A stretch of DNA of 64,000 nt from Streptococcus sp. Marseille-Q6470 (GCF_946902905.1 NZ_OX336385.1:868001-932000); one strand, 5' to 3'. Shown: positions 1-7,992, counted from the first letter of the stretch. The notes: generated by a model from the sequence alone, not told the origin. Numbers and translations: made by a program.

Positions 1-71
1 CTATCTAGATGTTTTTTCACACACTTCTACTTTTTTATCTATAAACTCGATTTCTTTATTTTGAGAACAAT

Positions 72-107
72 AAAAAGGTTGAAGACAAGTCTGTCTCAAC
101 CTTTTTT
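72..107 (-). terminator. rplK-rplA operon terminator
   Basis: Arms AAAAAGGTTGA and TCAACCTTTTT pair around a short loop just downstream of the rplA stop codon. On the minus strand the hairpin ends in a U-run, as expected for an intrinsic terminator. The symmetric A/T runs could make it work in both directions. Confidence 0.85.
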
Positions 108-126
108 GTTTTAAATTTTGTACTAA

Positions 127-816
127 TTAAAGTGAGTTAACGTCAACCTTGATACCCACACCTTGAGTAGTTGTGATTGTCAAGCTTGTTACGTAAGTTC
201 CTTTAGCAGTAGCTGGTTTAGCTTTTTGGATTGTTTCGTTGAATGCTTTGAAGTTTTCAACCAACTTGTCAGCTTCAAATGAAACTTTACCGATGATAGC
301 TTGTACGATACCTGCACGGTCAGCACGGTAAGTGATTTTACCACCTTTAGACTCTTCAACTGCTTTAGCAACATCCATTGTTACAGTACCAGTTTTAGGG
401 TTTGGCATCAAGTTACGTGGTCCAAGGACACGTCCAAGGCGTCCAACAAGAGCCATCATATCAGGTGTAGCGATAACTACGTCGAAGTCCAACCAACCGT
501 CGTTGATTTTAGCAACAAGGTCGTCTTCACCAACGAAGTCTGCACCAGCAGCTTTAGCTTCTTCAGCTTTTGCACCACGTGCAAATACAAGAACGCGAGC
601 TGTTTTACCAGTACCGTTTGGCAATACCATTGCTCCACGGATTTGTTGATCAGCTTTTTTCACGTCGATGTTCAAGTTGTATGCAACTTCTACAGTTGCG
701 TCAAATTTTGCAAAGTTAGTTTCTTTTGCAAGAGCTACAGCTTCTTCTACGCTGTATGCTTTTGTGCTGTCGATTTTCTCAAGAGCAGCACGAAGTTGTT
801 TGCTTTTTTTAGCCAT
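127..816 (-). CDS. rplA: 50S ribosomal protein L1
   Basis: Universal ribosomal protein L1 (229 residues, normal length), which forms the mobile L1 stalk on 23S rRNA helices 76-78 and in many bacteria represses its own operon by binding a stalk-like site on the mRNA. The sequence is full length and typical, with the two-domain L1 pattern and the conserved [14 protein letters not shown] segment in the middle. The start ATG follows AAGGAG with good spacing. It is the second gene of the rplK-rplA operon, 96 bases after rplK. The spacer carries a motif resembling an L1-binding site, annotated separately. Confidence 0.98.
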   Translation of the reverse strand: MAKKSKQLRAALEKIDSTKAYSVEEAVALAKETNFAKFDATVEVAYNLNIDVKKADQQIRGAMVLPNGTGKTARVLVFARGAKAEEAKAAGADFVGEDDLVAKINDGWLDFDVVIATPDMMALVGRLGRVLGPRNLMPNPKTGTVTMDVAKAVEESKGGKITYRADRAGIVQAIIGKVSFEADKLVENFKAFNETIQKAKPATAKGTYVTSLTITTTQGVGIKVDVNSL

Positions 817-834
817 TTTCTATTCTCCTTGTAA

Positions 835-861
835 GTGGTTCAATCGATTTTCATCTCCCAC
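835..861 (-). promoter_or_regulatory. L1-binding-like mRNA motif before rplA
   Basis: On the minus strand GTGGGAGATGAAAATC is followed by a closing CCAC, giving GTGG/CCAC ends around a purine-rich asymmetric loop. It matches the motif in front of rplK (1353-1394) at 14 of 16 positions, and both share GUGGGAG with the L1 stalk of 23S rRNA. Ribosomal protein L1 is known to bind such mimics. That this copy acts as a translational operator is inference. Confidence 0.55.
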
Positions 862-912
862 GTCACTTCTCGAAATGATGAAGTCTTGCGGGTTATATAG
901 GGAAGTTATTGA

Positions 913-1338
913 TTAGTCAACAACAGTGAATCCCATAGAACGAGCAGTACCTTCGATCATACGCATTGCAGACTCAATGTTTGCAGCGTTCAAATCTGGC
1001 ATCTTAGTTTCTGCAATTTCTTGTACTTGTGCACGAGTAACTGTAGCAACTTTAGTTTTGTTAGGTGTACCTGATCCTTTTTCAACACCTGCAGCTTTTT
1101 TCAAAAGAACAGCAGCTGGTGGTGTTTTAGTAACGAAAGTAAATGATTTATCTTCGTATACTGAGATAACAACTGGAATGATCATACCAGCTTGATCAGC
1201 TGTACGAGCGTTGAACTCTTTTGTGAATCCCATGATGTTGATACCAGCTTGACCAAGAGCAGGTCCAACCGGTGGAGCTGGTGTAGCTTTACCAGCAGGG
1301 ATTTGCAATTTTACAAGTTTTTCGACTTTTTTAGCCAT
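913..1338 (-). CDS. rplK: 50S ribosomal protein L11
   Basis: Ribosomal protein L11 (141 residues, standard length) binds the GTPase-associated centre of 23S rRNA and takes part in factor-dependent GTP hydrolysis and stringent signalling. The N-terminal domain has the proline-rich [18 protein letters not shown] segment and the C-terminal RNA-binding domain ends in the usual GTARSMG motif. The start ATG is preceded by AAAGGAGG. It leads the operon with rplA, with its own promoter at 1418-1445 and a folded leader in between. Confidence 0.98.
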   Translation of the reverse strand: MAKKVEKLVKLQIPAGKATPAPPVGPALGQAGINIMGFTKEFNARTADQAGMIIPVVISVYEDKSFTFVTKTPPAAVLLKKAAGVEKGSGTPNKTKVATVTRAQVQEIAETKMPDLNAANIESAMRMIEGTARSMGFTVVD

Positions 1339-1352
1339 TTTTAAATCCTCCT

Positions 1353-1394
1353 TTGTGGTTTTGGCGGTAATTTAGAGATTTTTACCTCCCACAA
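1353..1394 (-). promoter_or_regulatory. L1-binding-like leader of rplK-rplA mRNA
   Basis: The minus strand has TTGTGG (1394-1389) pairing with CCACAA (1358-1353), enclosing GAGGTAAAAATC and TTACCGCC. The GUGGGAGG core matches the L1 site of 23S rRNA, and the 3' arm abuts the Shine-Dalgarno sequence. This is the expected layout for L1 autoregulation, as known for the L11 operon of other bacteria. Function here is inferred from motif and position. Confidence 0.6.
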
Positions 1395-1417
1395 GTATGT
1401 TTTACACATACCCTACT

Positions 1418-1445
1418 ATTATACACTAATCTATCTCAAATGCAA
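1418..1445 (-). promoter_or_regulatory. rplK promoter
   Basis: Minus strand TTGCAT (1445-1440), 16-base spacer, TATAAT (1423-1418). It lies about 80 bases upstream of the rplK start, leaving room for the folded leader. Confidence 0.7.
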
Positions 1446-1523
1446 GAGAAAAATCCTATTTTTAGAGAAATTTTATTACTGAATTTGGCTATTATTTCTT
1501 TCGTGAAAGAGTTCTGTACTACA

Positions 1524-1550
1524 AACAAAAAACCGCTCTGTTTTGAGCGA
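1524..1550 (-). terminator. Terminator of the GNAT gene
   Basis: Minus strand CGCTC and GAGCG arms around AAAACA, followed by GGTTTTTTG. It lies immediately after the stop of the acetyltransferase gene. Confidence 0.7.
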
Positions 1551-1562
1551 TTATAAGGGATA

Positions 1563-2054
1563 CTAAATTTTGTAGGAGTCCAGCTTTAAGAGCAGGCTTG
1601 TCCCTTTTTCAGTACTTCCACTTTCTACAAATCCAAGGGACTCAAAACATCGTCTGGAGGCATAATTGAAATCATAGATTTCCTGAACTTTTAATTCTTT
1701 CCATCCTCTTTGTCGAGCTAGATCAATCAAAGTCTTCAAAACCTTACATCCAAGTCCTTGATGCTGGTAAGTTGGATTACCAATCACAATAGGAATATTC
1801 TCCAGAGATAAGGTGACATCCCCAATCGGAAGCCACTCTCCCTTTTCGCGAAACTCAATCCAGAACAAATCCCCGTGTTCCTCTAAATAGGAATACATGG
1901 CATTTAATTTTTCCAAACTATAGGGAATTCTAATGCCATCTACCAGTTCCACCAAATCCACATCTTGATACCAGGATAAAGCTGCATCACGATGATCTGC
2001 TAAAAAATAGGGAACTAGACGTAGGGAATCATCTATCTGAATAATCTTTGGCAT
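1563..2054 (-). CDS. GNAT-family N-acetyltransferase
   Basis: A 163-residue GNAT protein, predicted to transfer an acetyl group from acetyl-CoA to an amine; the substrate is not predictable. Visible family features are motif A around residues 94-106 (PTYQHQGLGCKVL, the acetyl-CoA pyrophosphate loop) and the C-terminal motif B with YASRRCFESLGF, the usual 'N-x-x-A-x-x-x-Y/F-x-x-x-G-F' pattern. The start overlaps the upstream ParB-like gene by 26 bases, so the two are probably co-translated. The gene ends just before its own terminator. Confidence 0.85.
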   Translation of the reverse strand: MPKIIQIDDSLRLVPYFLADHRDAALSWYQDVDLVELVDGIRIPYSLEKLNAMYSYLEEHGDLFWIEFREKGEWLPIGDVTLSLENIPIVIGNPTYQHQGLGCKVLKTLIDLARQRGWKELKVQEIYDFNYASRRCFESLGFVESGSTEKGTSLLLKLDSYKI

Positions 2055-2448
2055 CTTTTTTTGCTCCTAACAACTGCTTCGCTGCTTGATTAAAACCATC
2101 ACACCAATTGTACCATTTTGCTTCATACTCATCTTCAGGTAAGATATGATTTTTTAAATCCAGAACAGAGTATACCTTTCTTTCCTCGCAAACTTGCGCA
2201 TAGAGATGATATAGTTCATCACCACCATCTTTATCCCACTCAGCAGAAATCGTATTTTGACCTGCTAACAAAGCTTGGTAAGCTCTGTGATGCCCGTCTG
2301 TAATCAACAAGCGATCTCCAAACACAAGAATACTAATTGGATCCATATTGATGATTTCAGCCGACTGATAAAGCATCTGAATATAATGCAACTTCTTTTC
2401 TGATAAGTATAGTTGAGTCGGATGAAGATCTTTTATGTTGACTTCCAT
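2029..2448 (-). CDS. ParB/sulfiredoxin-fold domain protein, function unknown
   Basis: A 139-residue protein with the short ParB-like or sulfiredoxin-like pattern: an opening VNIKDLHPTQLYLSEKKL segment, then ILVFGDRLLITDGHHRAYQAL (residues about 41-61), where DGHHR resembles the phosphate or nucleotide binding D-G-x-H-R signature of that fold. It lacks the helix-turn-helix region of true ParB, so chromosome partitioning is unlikely. It overlaps the GNAT gene by 26 bases, which suggests a joint but unknown role. The start ATG has GAGGAG in front. Confidence 0.7.
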   Translation of the reverse strand: MEVNIKDLHPTQLYLSEKKLHYIQMLYQSAEIINMDPISILVFGDRLLITDGHHRAYQALLAGQNTISAEWDKDGGDELYHLYAQVCEERKVYSVLDLKNHILPEDEYEAKWYNWCDGFNQAAKQLLGAKKDAKDYSDR

Positions 2449-2475
2449 TTTTATCTCCTCAAGAAGGGCTAAACC

Positions 2476-3126
2476 CTACTTTTGTTTGCCTGTAAAGCGC
2501 CATTGAAAGCGAAGTTTGTCATAAAACGGAAATTCAATGAATAGAATTCCAAGACCCAGACAGAGACTGGCAAGAACATCTGATGGGTAATGAACTCCCA
2601 GATAGACTCTAGAAATGATTACACTTACTAGATAGACTCCAAGTAAAATCTGGAAAATGAGCTTTACAGTCCTATCTTTCACTCTCTGTCCCACAATGAT
2701 AATTAGAGAACCGATTAAGAGGGTTACTGCTAGCGAGTGACCACTAGGGAAAGAAAAGCCCTCTTCTTCGACCAAGTGTAAAATTTCAGGTCGCGGACGT
2801 TGATAGAGGTGTTTTAAGGACACAATTAAAATTCCAGCCAAACTAAGATTGCCAGCTACTAAAAGGCTTTCTGACTTCCACTTTTTCAGATAAAAAATAA
2901 CAGTCAATAGAATTGCCCAAGAAATAACGATTGGTAAGTCAATCAGACGAGTAATTCCACGAAAGATAGTTGTTAATATAGCTGGTAAATCTCCACGGAT
3001 TGCTGTCTGAATAGACGAATCAAATGGTATCAATTGTTCTGGATAAAACTTAACTACATAACCCAGAATCACAAATAGTAAAAGGGCAAAAGAGCCCTTT
3101 GTTAAAAATGTTTGTTTATTTTTCAT
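2476..3126 (-). CDS. PAP2-family membrane phosphatase
   Basis: A 216-residue integral membrane phosphatase of the PAP2 superfamily. All three signature motifs are visible: KHLYQRPRP (K-x6-R-P), PSGHS, and SRVYLGVHYPSD (S-R-x5-H-x3-D), so the active site looks intact. About six membrane segments are predicted by eye. Family members remove phosphate from lipid phosphates such as undecaprenyl pyrophosphate. The start lies inside the last codons of ribU (11-base overlap) without a clear Shine-Dalgarno sequence, so translation is probably coupled to ribU and expression follows the FMN riboswitch. The true substrate is open. Confidence 0.88.
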   Translation of the reverse strand: MKNKQTFLTKGSFALLLFVILGYVVKFYPEQLIPFDSSIQTAIRGDLPAILTTIFRGITRLIDLPIVISWAILLTVIFYLKKWKSESLLVAGNLSLAGILIVSLKHLYQRPRPEILHLVEEEGFSFPSGHSLAVTLLIGSLIIIVGQRVKDRTVKLIFQILLGVYLVSVIISRVYLGVHYPSDVLASLCLGLGILFIEFPFYDKLRFQWRFTGKQK

Positions 3127-3679
3127 AGCGTTTCAAAGTTGGTTTTAGAAGGACAAATAATAACCAGAATGAGATGGCAAAAATAAGACCTTCAATCAAA
3201 TTAAATGGCAAGACCATTGTCAACAAGTAATTACTAAGTCCTAAAATATTCTCAATATCGAAGTTAGCAAATTTTGCATACAAAGGTACAGCATAAACGT
3301 AGTTTAGAACGAGCATCGCTATAGTAAGACCAATCGTTCCGGCTAATGAAGCTAGGACAAAACGCATGGTTGTACGCTCTTTTTTCCAAATCAGACCAAA
3401 AGCAAGAACAAAGACTCCTAAGGCTACGATATTCATCGGCAAACCAATGTAGGTACTAACTCCTTGGTTGTTCAGAAGGATTTTCAGCAAGGACCGAAGG
3501 AATAGCACTCCTAAAGCTGCTGGTAAATCCAAGACCACCAAGCCCACAAGGACAGGTAAGATACTGAATTCAATCCTCAAAAAGGACGCCGCAGGCAAGA
3601 GCGGAAAGTCAAAGTACATCAACACAAATGAAAGTGCTGATAAAATTGCAATGGTCGAAAGTCGACGTGTGTTTGTCAT
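3116..3679 (-). CDS. ribU: Riboflavin ECF transporter substrate-binding subunit RibU
   Basis: A 187-residue S component of an energy-coupling factor transporter, with about six membrane helices. It binds riboflavin and works with the shared EcfA/A'/T module encoded elsewhere. The N-terminal ALSFVLMYFDFPLLP and IEFSILPVLVG segments are typical of RibU. The FMN riboswitch directly upstream supports flavin specificity. I start it at the ATG at 3679 because GGAGG sits seven bases before it; a TTG five codons upstream would place that Shine-Dalgarno sequence inside the coding region. The PAP2 gene overlaps its end. Confidence 0.92.
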   Translation of the reverse strand: MTNTRRLSTIAILSALSFVLMYFDFPLLPAASFLRIEFSILPVLVGLVVLDLPAALGVLFLRSLLKILLNNQGVSTYIGLPMNIVALGVFVLAFGLIWKKERTTMRFVLASLAGTIGLTIAMLVLNYVYAVPLYAKFANFDIENILGLSNYLLTMVLPFNLIEGLIFAISFWLLFVLLKPTLKRYEK

Positions 3680-3774
3680 AACAGGTTCCTCCAATTTTCT
3701 ATAAAATCAGAAGAAGTTGGAAAGTTTCTCTCTATCTACTCTCTTAACTATCTCAAAAAATAACCTAGATTTCT

Positions 3775-3792
3775 AACAAAACCGGTTTTGTT
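3775..3792. other. 18-base perfect palindrome in the ribU leader
   Basis: AACAAAACCGGTTTTGTT is perfectly self-complementary, with no loop, so it is a poor RNA hairpin but a good symmetric protein site. It lies between the riboswitch aptamer and ribU. Function unknown. Confidence 0.4.
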
Positions 3793-3834
3793 TCTATTAT
3801 ATGTTGAAGCAGAATAGACAAAGCTATCCTTTCG

Positions 3835-4048
3835 TCTTCTCCCATCCAGACTATACTGTCGGTTGTGGAATCTCACCACATCAGCTTGCGCTCGCGGACT
3901 TATTTGGCTAAGATATTTTAGATTTATCTAGATGTCTCAGTCGAAGATAATACTTAAAGTATATCGAGACAAGACAACGAAGAGAAAGCTAAAATAGCTA
4001 GTCAAATTTACCGCCGGTCGGGAATCACACCCTGCCCTGAAGACCCTT
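3835..4048 (-). promoter_or_regulatory. FMN riboswitch (RFN element)
   Basis: The minus strand carries the conserved RFN segments in order: AGGGTCTTCAGGGCAGGG, GTGATTCCCGACCGGCGGTA, AGTCCGCGAGC, GATGTGGTGAGATTCCAC, and CAGTATAGTCTGGATGGGAG. FMN binding to this aptamer turns down flavin uptake or synthesis genes. Here it precedes ribU. Between the GGCGGTA and AGTCCGCG blocks is an arm of about 110 bases, which makes the element longer than the usual 130-150 bases. No clear U-tailed terminator follows, so control may be translational. Confidence 0.95.
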
Positions 4049-4050
4049 TT

Positions 4051-4079
4051 ATGATAACAAAAAAAGCATGCAAGCGCAA
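4051..4079 (-). promoter_or_regulatory. Promoter for the FMN riboswitch and ribU
   Basis: Minus strand TTGCGC (4079-4074), 17 bases, TATCAT (4056-4051), only a few bases upstream of the aptamer. It overlaps the trmL terminator. Confidence 0.5.
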
Positions 4080-4083
4080 GCTT
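4057..4083 (-). terminator. trmL terminator
   Basis: Minus strand AAGCTTGC pairs with GCATGCTT (one mismatch) around GCTT, followed by seven T. It lies 20 bases after the trmL stop. Confidence 0.7.
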
Positions 4084-4102
4084 TTGATATCTTATAACTA
4101 TT

Positions 4103-4606
4103 TTATTTCAACTTATCTGTTTCATAGGTGTGAACCAATTCAAGACCTGCAAAGTTTTGCTGACGGAGAGCCTCGTAGACAATCATACATACTGTATTAG
4201 ATACATTCAGACTACGAACATGTTCATCATTCATAGGAATTCTGAGAGCTTTTTCTGGATGTTCACGCATAAAATCTTCAGGCAAGCCCTTATCTTCGCG
4301 TCCAAAGAGAAAATAGTGATCCCCTTCTGTCGTAAAGTCTGCATCGGAATAGACCTTTTCTGCAAATTTGGAAATCAGGTAAAGTTGACCATTCATTTTT
4401 TCAATAAATTCATCTAAACTATCATAGAAATAAATCTCAAGCTTGTCCCAATAGTCGAGCCCAGCACGCTTCATTTTACGATCATCAATTGGGAATCCCA
4501 TAGGTCTAATAATATGAAGGGGTGCATTCGTCGCTGCACAGGTACGTGCAATATTCCCCGTATTTTGTGGAATTTGTGGTTCAAACAATACAATATGATT
4601 TACCAT
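4103..4606 (-). CDS. trmL: tRNA (cytidine/uridine-34-2'-O)-methyltransferase TrmL
   Basis: A 167-residue SPOUT-class methyltransferase that uses SAM to 2'-O-methylate the wobble nucleotide of leucine tRNAs. SPOUT signatures are present: [16 protein letters not shown] near the N-terminus, [11 protein letters not shown] in the middle, and [16 protein letters not shown], which forms the knotted cofactor site. The start is the ATG at 4606, preceded by AGAGGAAG; an upstream ATG 13 codons earlier lies next to the leader terminator and would add a non-homologous tail. The gene has its own promoter (4738-4765) and a leader containing an intrinsic terminator. Confidence 0.92.
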   Translation of the reverse strand: MVNHIVLFEPQIPQNTGNIARTCAATNAPLHIIRPMGFPIDDRKMKRAGLDYWDKLEIYFYDSLDEFIEKMNGQLYLISKFAEKVYSDADFTTEGDHYFLFGREDKGLPEDFMREHPEKALRIPMNDEHVRSLNVSNTVCMIVYEALRQQNFAGLELVHTYETDKLK

Positions 4607-4629
4607 GTCTTGCTTCCTCTCACTGGTGC

Positions 4630-4731
4630 AAAAAAATAGCCACACTGCCCGGAGTCAAGCTCAGCAAACAGCGTGGTTAAGGCATCGTTAACTTACCTCA
4701 CAACAGGTTTGAAGTAAATCAGCGAAACTAC
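4630..4731 (-). ncRNA. Leader RNA of trmL ending in an intrinsic terminator (candidate attenuator or small RNA)
   Basis: From the promoter at 4738-4765, transcription should begin near 4731. The first 100 bases hold a hairpin (4715-4691, ACCT/AGGT and ACTT/AAGT), a small TTAA stem, and a terminator: CCACGCTG (4676-4669) pairs with CAGTGTGG (4647-4640), followed by seven T at 4636-4630. Only about 24 bases then separate the U-run from trmL. Either trmL is controlled by attenuation or a small RNA of about 100 nt is made. It matches no RNA class I recognise. Confidence 0.5.
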
Positions 4732-4737
4732 TGTTTT

Positions 4738-4765
4738 AGTATATCACTTTCAGCCTGATTGTCAA
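4738..4765 (-). promoter_or_regulatory. Promoter for the trmL leader
   Basis: Minus strand TTGACA (4765-4760), 16-base spacer, TATACT (4743-4738). This is one of the closest matches to consensus in the window. Confidence 0.75.
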
Positions 4766-5032
4766 TAGAAATGACTTGATTTTTTTCATTTTTTTTACAA
4801 GCATATTTACAAAAGTTAAAAATTTAACTTTAAGGCAGCTATATCCTTGAATTTACCTAGATTGAGAATTTTCGGAACAAGTTTTTTTCATAAATAGATT
4901 TTGTATAAAGCAAAATATTCCTTCAAATCCACCGAATCCCTTTATTAAAGAAGGAAACAGTCGGTTGTTGAGTGCTTTTTTTTCTAAAAAAAGGTATGAT
5001 AGAGACATATTGAAAAAGTAGGTTAACTAACT
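4766..5032. other. AT-rich divergent intergenic region before trkA
   Basis: No gene and no recognisable riboswitch is seen. A TATGAT at 4995-5000 on the plus strand is the best -10 candidate for trkA-trkH but has no well-spaced -35. The trkA ribosome binding site is weak (AGTAGG). Confidence 0.4.
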
Positions 5033-6382
5033 ATGAAGATTATTCTTGTCGGAGGGGGAAAAGTAGGTTCTGCCCTCTGTCGTTCACTCGTTGCTGACAA
5101 CCATGATGTTGTCTTAATTGAACAGAACGAAACTGTTCTAAAATACTTGACCAGCCGTTTTGACATTATGGGAATCTCAGGTAACGGAGCTGACTTTGCT
5201 ATGTTAGAGGCAGCCAACGTCCAAGATTGTGATATTTTCATTGCCATGACTCAATACGACGAGGTCAACATGGTTTCGGCTGTTCTCGCTAAAAAAATGG
5301 GAGCAAAAGAAACTATTGTTCGTGTGCGCAATCCTGAATATTCCAACCCTTACTTTAAAGAAAAAAATATTCTTGGATTTTCAGTCATTGTAAACCCAGA
5401 ACTCCTAGCAGCTCGTGCTATCGCTAATATTATAGACTTCCCCAATGCTCTTTCTGTTGAGCGTTTTGCAGGCGGATTGGTCAGTTTGATGGAATTTAAA
5501 GTTCGAAATAATAGCAATATTTGTCAGATGTCTATTGCAGATTTTCGTAAAAAGTTTGGTAATGTTATTGTCTGTGCTATCGAACGCGACCATAAACTCA
5601 TGATTCCTAGTGGAGATATGATTTTAGAAGATAAAGACCGTATCTTTGTGACAGGAAGTCGTGTCGATATGATGCTCTTCCACAACTATATTAAGTCCAG
5701 AGTTGTTAAGAGTTTACTCATCATAGGAGCTGGGAAAATTGCTTACTATCTCTTAGGTATGTTAAAAGACAGTCGTATCGATACCAAGGTTATTGAGGTC
5801 AATCCTGAAAGAGCTGCCTTTTTCAGTGAGAAATTCCCTAAACTCTACATCGTACAAGGAGATGGAACAACTAAGGATACGCTTTTAGAAGAAAGTGCCC
5901 AAAACTACGATGCCGTTGCAACTCTTACAGGCGTTGATGAAGAGAATATTATTACCTCTATGTTCTTGGATAGCGTAGGTGTTCAGAAAAACATCACCAA
6001 AGTAAACCGCACTAGCTTGTTAGAAATAATCCACGCAACAGATTTCTCAAGTATCATCACCCCTAAAACAATCGCTGTTGATACCATCATGCACTTTATC
6101 CATGGTCGTGTAAATGCGCAATATTCTGACCTTCAAGCTATGCACCACCTTGCAAACGGACAAGTAGAAACTCTTCAATTCCTAATCAAGGAAGCCAATA
6201 AAATGACTGGCAAGCCTTTATCTCAATTGAAGCTCAAAAAAGATGTCTTGATTGCGGCTATTATCCGCAATGGAAAAACGATCTTCCCAACGGGAGAAGA
6301 TATACTCCAGGTCGGTGATAAGTTAGTGGTTATCACTTTGCTTTCAAATATCACCAAGATTTATGACTTGTTAGAGAGGTAA
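5033..6382 (+). CDS. trkA: Trk potassium uptake regulatory subunit TrkA
   Basis: A 449-residue peripheral membrane protein that gates the TrkH potassium channel in response to bound nucleotide. It is a tandem duplication of an RCK unit: the first Rossmann half opens with ILVGGGKVGSALC (residues 3-15), the second with LLIIGAGKIAYYLL near residue 230, each followed by a smaller RCK_C (TrkA_C) domain; the last is at residues 370-448. Full-length TrkA proteins have this layout, unlike the half-size KtrA/CabP type. It lies three bases before trkH, so the two form a translationally linked pair. Confidence 0.95.
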   Translation: MKIILVGGGKVGSALCRSLVADNHDVVLIEQNETVLKYLTSRFDIMGISGNGADFAMLEAANVQDCDIFIAMTQYDEVNMVSAVLAKKMGAKETIVRVRNPEYSNPYFKEKNILGFSVIVNPELLAARAIANIIDFPNALSVERFAGGLVSLMEFKVRNNSNICQMSIADFRKKFGNVIVCAIERDHKLMIPSGDMILEDKDRIFVTGSRVDMMLFHNYIKSRVVKSLLIIGAGKIAYYLLGMLKDSRIDTKVIEVNPERAAFFSEKFPKLYIVQGDGTTKDTLLEESAQNYDAVATLTGVDEENIITSMFLDSVGVQKNITKVNRTSLLEIIHATDFSSIITPKTIAVDTIMHFIHGRVNAQYSDLQAMHHLANGQVETLQFLIKEANKMTGKPLSQLKLKKDVLIAAIIRNGKTIFPTGEDILQVGDKLVVITLLSNITKIYDLLER

Positions 6383-6385
6383 GCT

Positions 6386-7825
6386 ATGAATAGAAGTATG
6401 GTACGCTTTCTTCTTGCAAAACTACTCTTGATTGAAGCCGGACTGCTATTAGTTCCAGTTGGTATCGCTCTTTACTATCGAGAATCTAGTCAAGTTTTTA
6501 CAGCTCTTTTCTCTACCATCGGGATTCTTGTTGTCCTAGGTCTACTCGGAATCATCAGTAAACCTAAAAAACAACGTATCTATGCTAAAGAAGGAGTCTT
6601 AATTGTTGCCCTATGTTGGATCCTCTGGTCTTTCTTTGGCTCCCTTCCCTTTGTCTTTTCAGGTCAAATCCCCAATTTTATCGATGCCTTCTTCGAAACT
6701 AGTTCCGGCTTCACTACTACGGGAGCAACTATCTTAAATGATGTTTCTGTCTTAAGCCGTTCTCTTCTATTTTGGAGAAGTTTCACCCACCTCATTGGAG
6801 GGATGGGGGTGCTAGTTTTTGCCCTAGCTATTATGGACAATGCAAAAAACAGCCACTTAGAGGTTATGAAGGCCGAGGTCCCTGGACCAGTATTTGGTAA
6901 GGTGGTATCTAAGCTAAAAAATACAGCACAAATCCTCTACATCCTGTATCTGGCAATGTTCGCCCTCTTTGTAGTGATTTATTATCTTGCTGGTATGCCA
7001 CTCTACGATAGTTTTGTCATCGCTATGGGAACTGCTGGGACTGGTGGCTTCACTGTTTACAATGATGGAATCGCCCACTATAATAGTTCTCTCATTACCT
7101 ATCTAACCAGTGTTGGGGTCTTGATGTTTGGTGTCAATTTCAACCTCTACTACTATCTCATGCTTCGTCGAGTCAAGGAATTCTTTTTCGATGAGGAGCT
7201 TCGGGCTTATCTCTTGATTGTCGTTGTTTCTACCGGCTTAATTACTCTCAATACACTCCACCTTTATAGTGGCGTTTCACAAAGTTTTGAGATGGCCTTC
7301 TTCCAAGTTTCTAATATCATTACGACAACTGGTTTCGGTTACGGAAACATTACAAATTGGCCTTTATTTTCTCAGTATATCCTACTGATGCTGATGGCCA
7401 TTGGTGGTTCTGCTGGATCTACTGCTGGTGGTCTCAAAGTGATGCGTGGAGTTATTCTAGCTAAAATTGCTAAAAATCAATTTTTGTCTACCATATCACC
7501 TCACCGTGTTTTAACTCTCCATGTTAACCAAACAGTAATTGATAAGGATACCCAGCATAAGATTCTGAAGTACTTTGTAGTTTACGTCATGATTCTACTC
7601 AGCTTAATGTTCATTATCAGTTTAGATGCTGACAATTTAATGATTGTTACGAGTGCCGTTTTCAGTTGCTTTAACAACATCGGCCCAATTCTCGGAACAA
7701 CTGCAAGTTTCTCAATTTTTAGTCCATTTTCAAAACTCCTCCTATCCTTTGCAATGATTGCAGGACGTCTTGAAATTTATCCAATCATACTACTCTTTAT
7801 GAAGCGAACCTGGTCTAAACGTTAG
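6386..7825 (+). CDS. trkH: Trk potassium transporter membrane subunit TrkH
   Basis: A 479-residue integral membrane protein of the TrkH/KtrB superfamily, the potassium translocating subunit. It contains four membrane-pore-membrane repeats; selectivity-filter regions with the conserved glycines are visible as SSGFTTTGAT, GTAGTGGFTVY, ITTTGFGYGN and FNNIGPILG, along with the GGSAGSTAGGLKV gating loop. Length is normal for the family. It follows trkA by three bases and ends in a strong terminator at 7842-7875. Confidence 0.95.
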   Translation: MNRSMVRFLLAKLLLIEAGLLLVPVGIALYYRESSQVFTALFSTIGILVVLGLLGIISKPKKQRIYAKEGVLIVALCWILWSFFGSLPFVFSGQIPNFIDAFFETSSGFTTTGATILNDVSVLSRSLLFWRSFTHLIGGMGVLVFALAIMDNAKNSHLEVMKAEVPGPVFGKVVSKLKNTAQILYILYLAMFALFVVIYYLAGMPLYDSFVIAMGTAGTGGFTVYNDGIAHYNSSLITYLTSVGVLMFGVNFNLYYYLMLRRVKEFFFDEELRAYLLIVVVSTGLITLNTLHLYSGVSQSFEMAFFQVSNIITTTGFGYGNITNWPLFSQYILLMLMAIGGSAGSTAGGLKVMRGVILAKIAKNQFLSTISPHRVLTLHVNQTVIDKDTQHKILKYFVVYVMILLSLMFIISLDADNLMIVTSAVFSCFNNIGPILGTTASFSIFSPFSKLLLSFAMIAGRLEIYPIILLFMKRTWSKR

Positions 7826-7841
7826 AAATTGTATTATCAAA

Positions 7842-7875
7842 AGCACATCCCTCAACAAATGAGAGATGTGCTTTT
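7842..7875 (+). terminator. trkA-trkH terminator
   Basis: AGCACATC and GATGTGCT arms, extended by CTCA/TGAG pairing, end in a T-run. Lies 17 bases after the trkH stop. Confidence 0.85.
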
Positions 7876-7992
7876 TCTGTTGGATAAGATTTTTTAAAAG
7901 ACAGTTGAGAATCAAAAAATAACACTTGGGATAAAGTTGATTTTTCGTGAATCATTTTAGTTATAATTTTAAAAAAAACGTAGGGGTATTAT

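Noticed and set aside
301..834. Long plus-strand open frame opposite rplA
   Set aside because: It is the antisense of a highly conserved ribosomal gene, with composition set by rplA codon use, no Shine-Dalgarno sequence and no family resemblance.
4630..4731. SRP RNA or known riboswitch
   Set aside because: The SRP core GGTCAGGTCCGGAAGG is absent and no known aptamer consensus fits.
4766..5032. Possible c-di-AMP riboswitch before trkA (CCGAATCC near 4926)
   Set aside because: Only one short block resembles the ydaO class; the other conserved segments and stems are missing.
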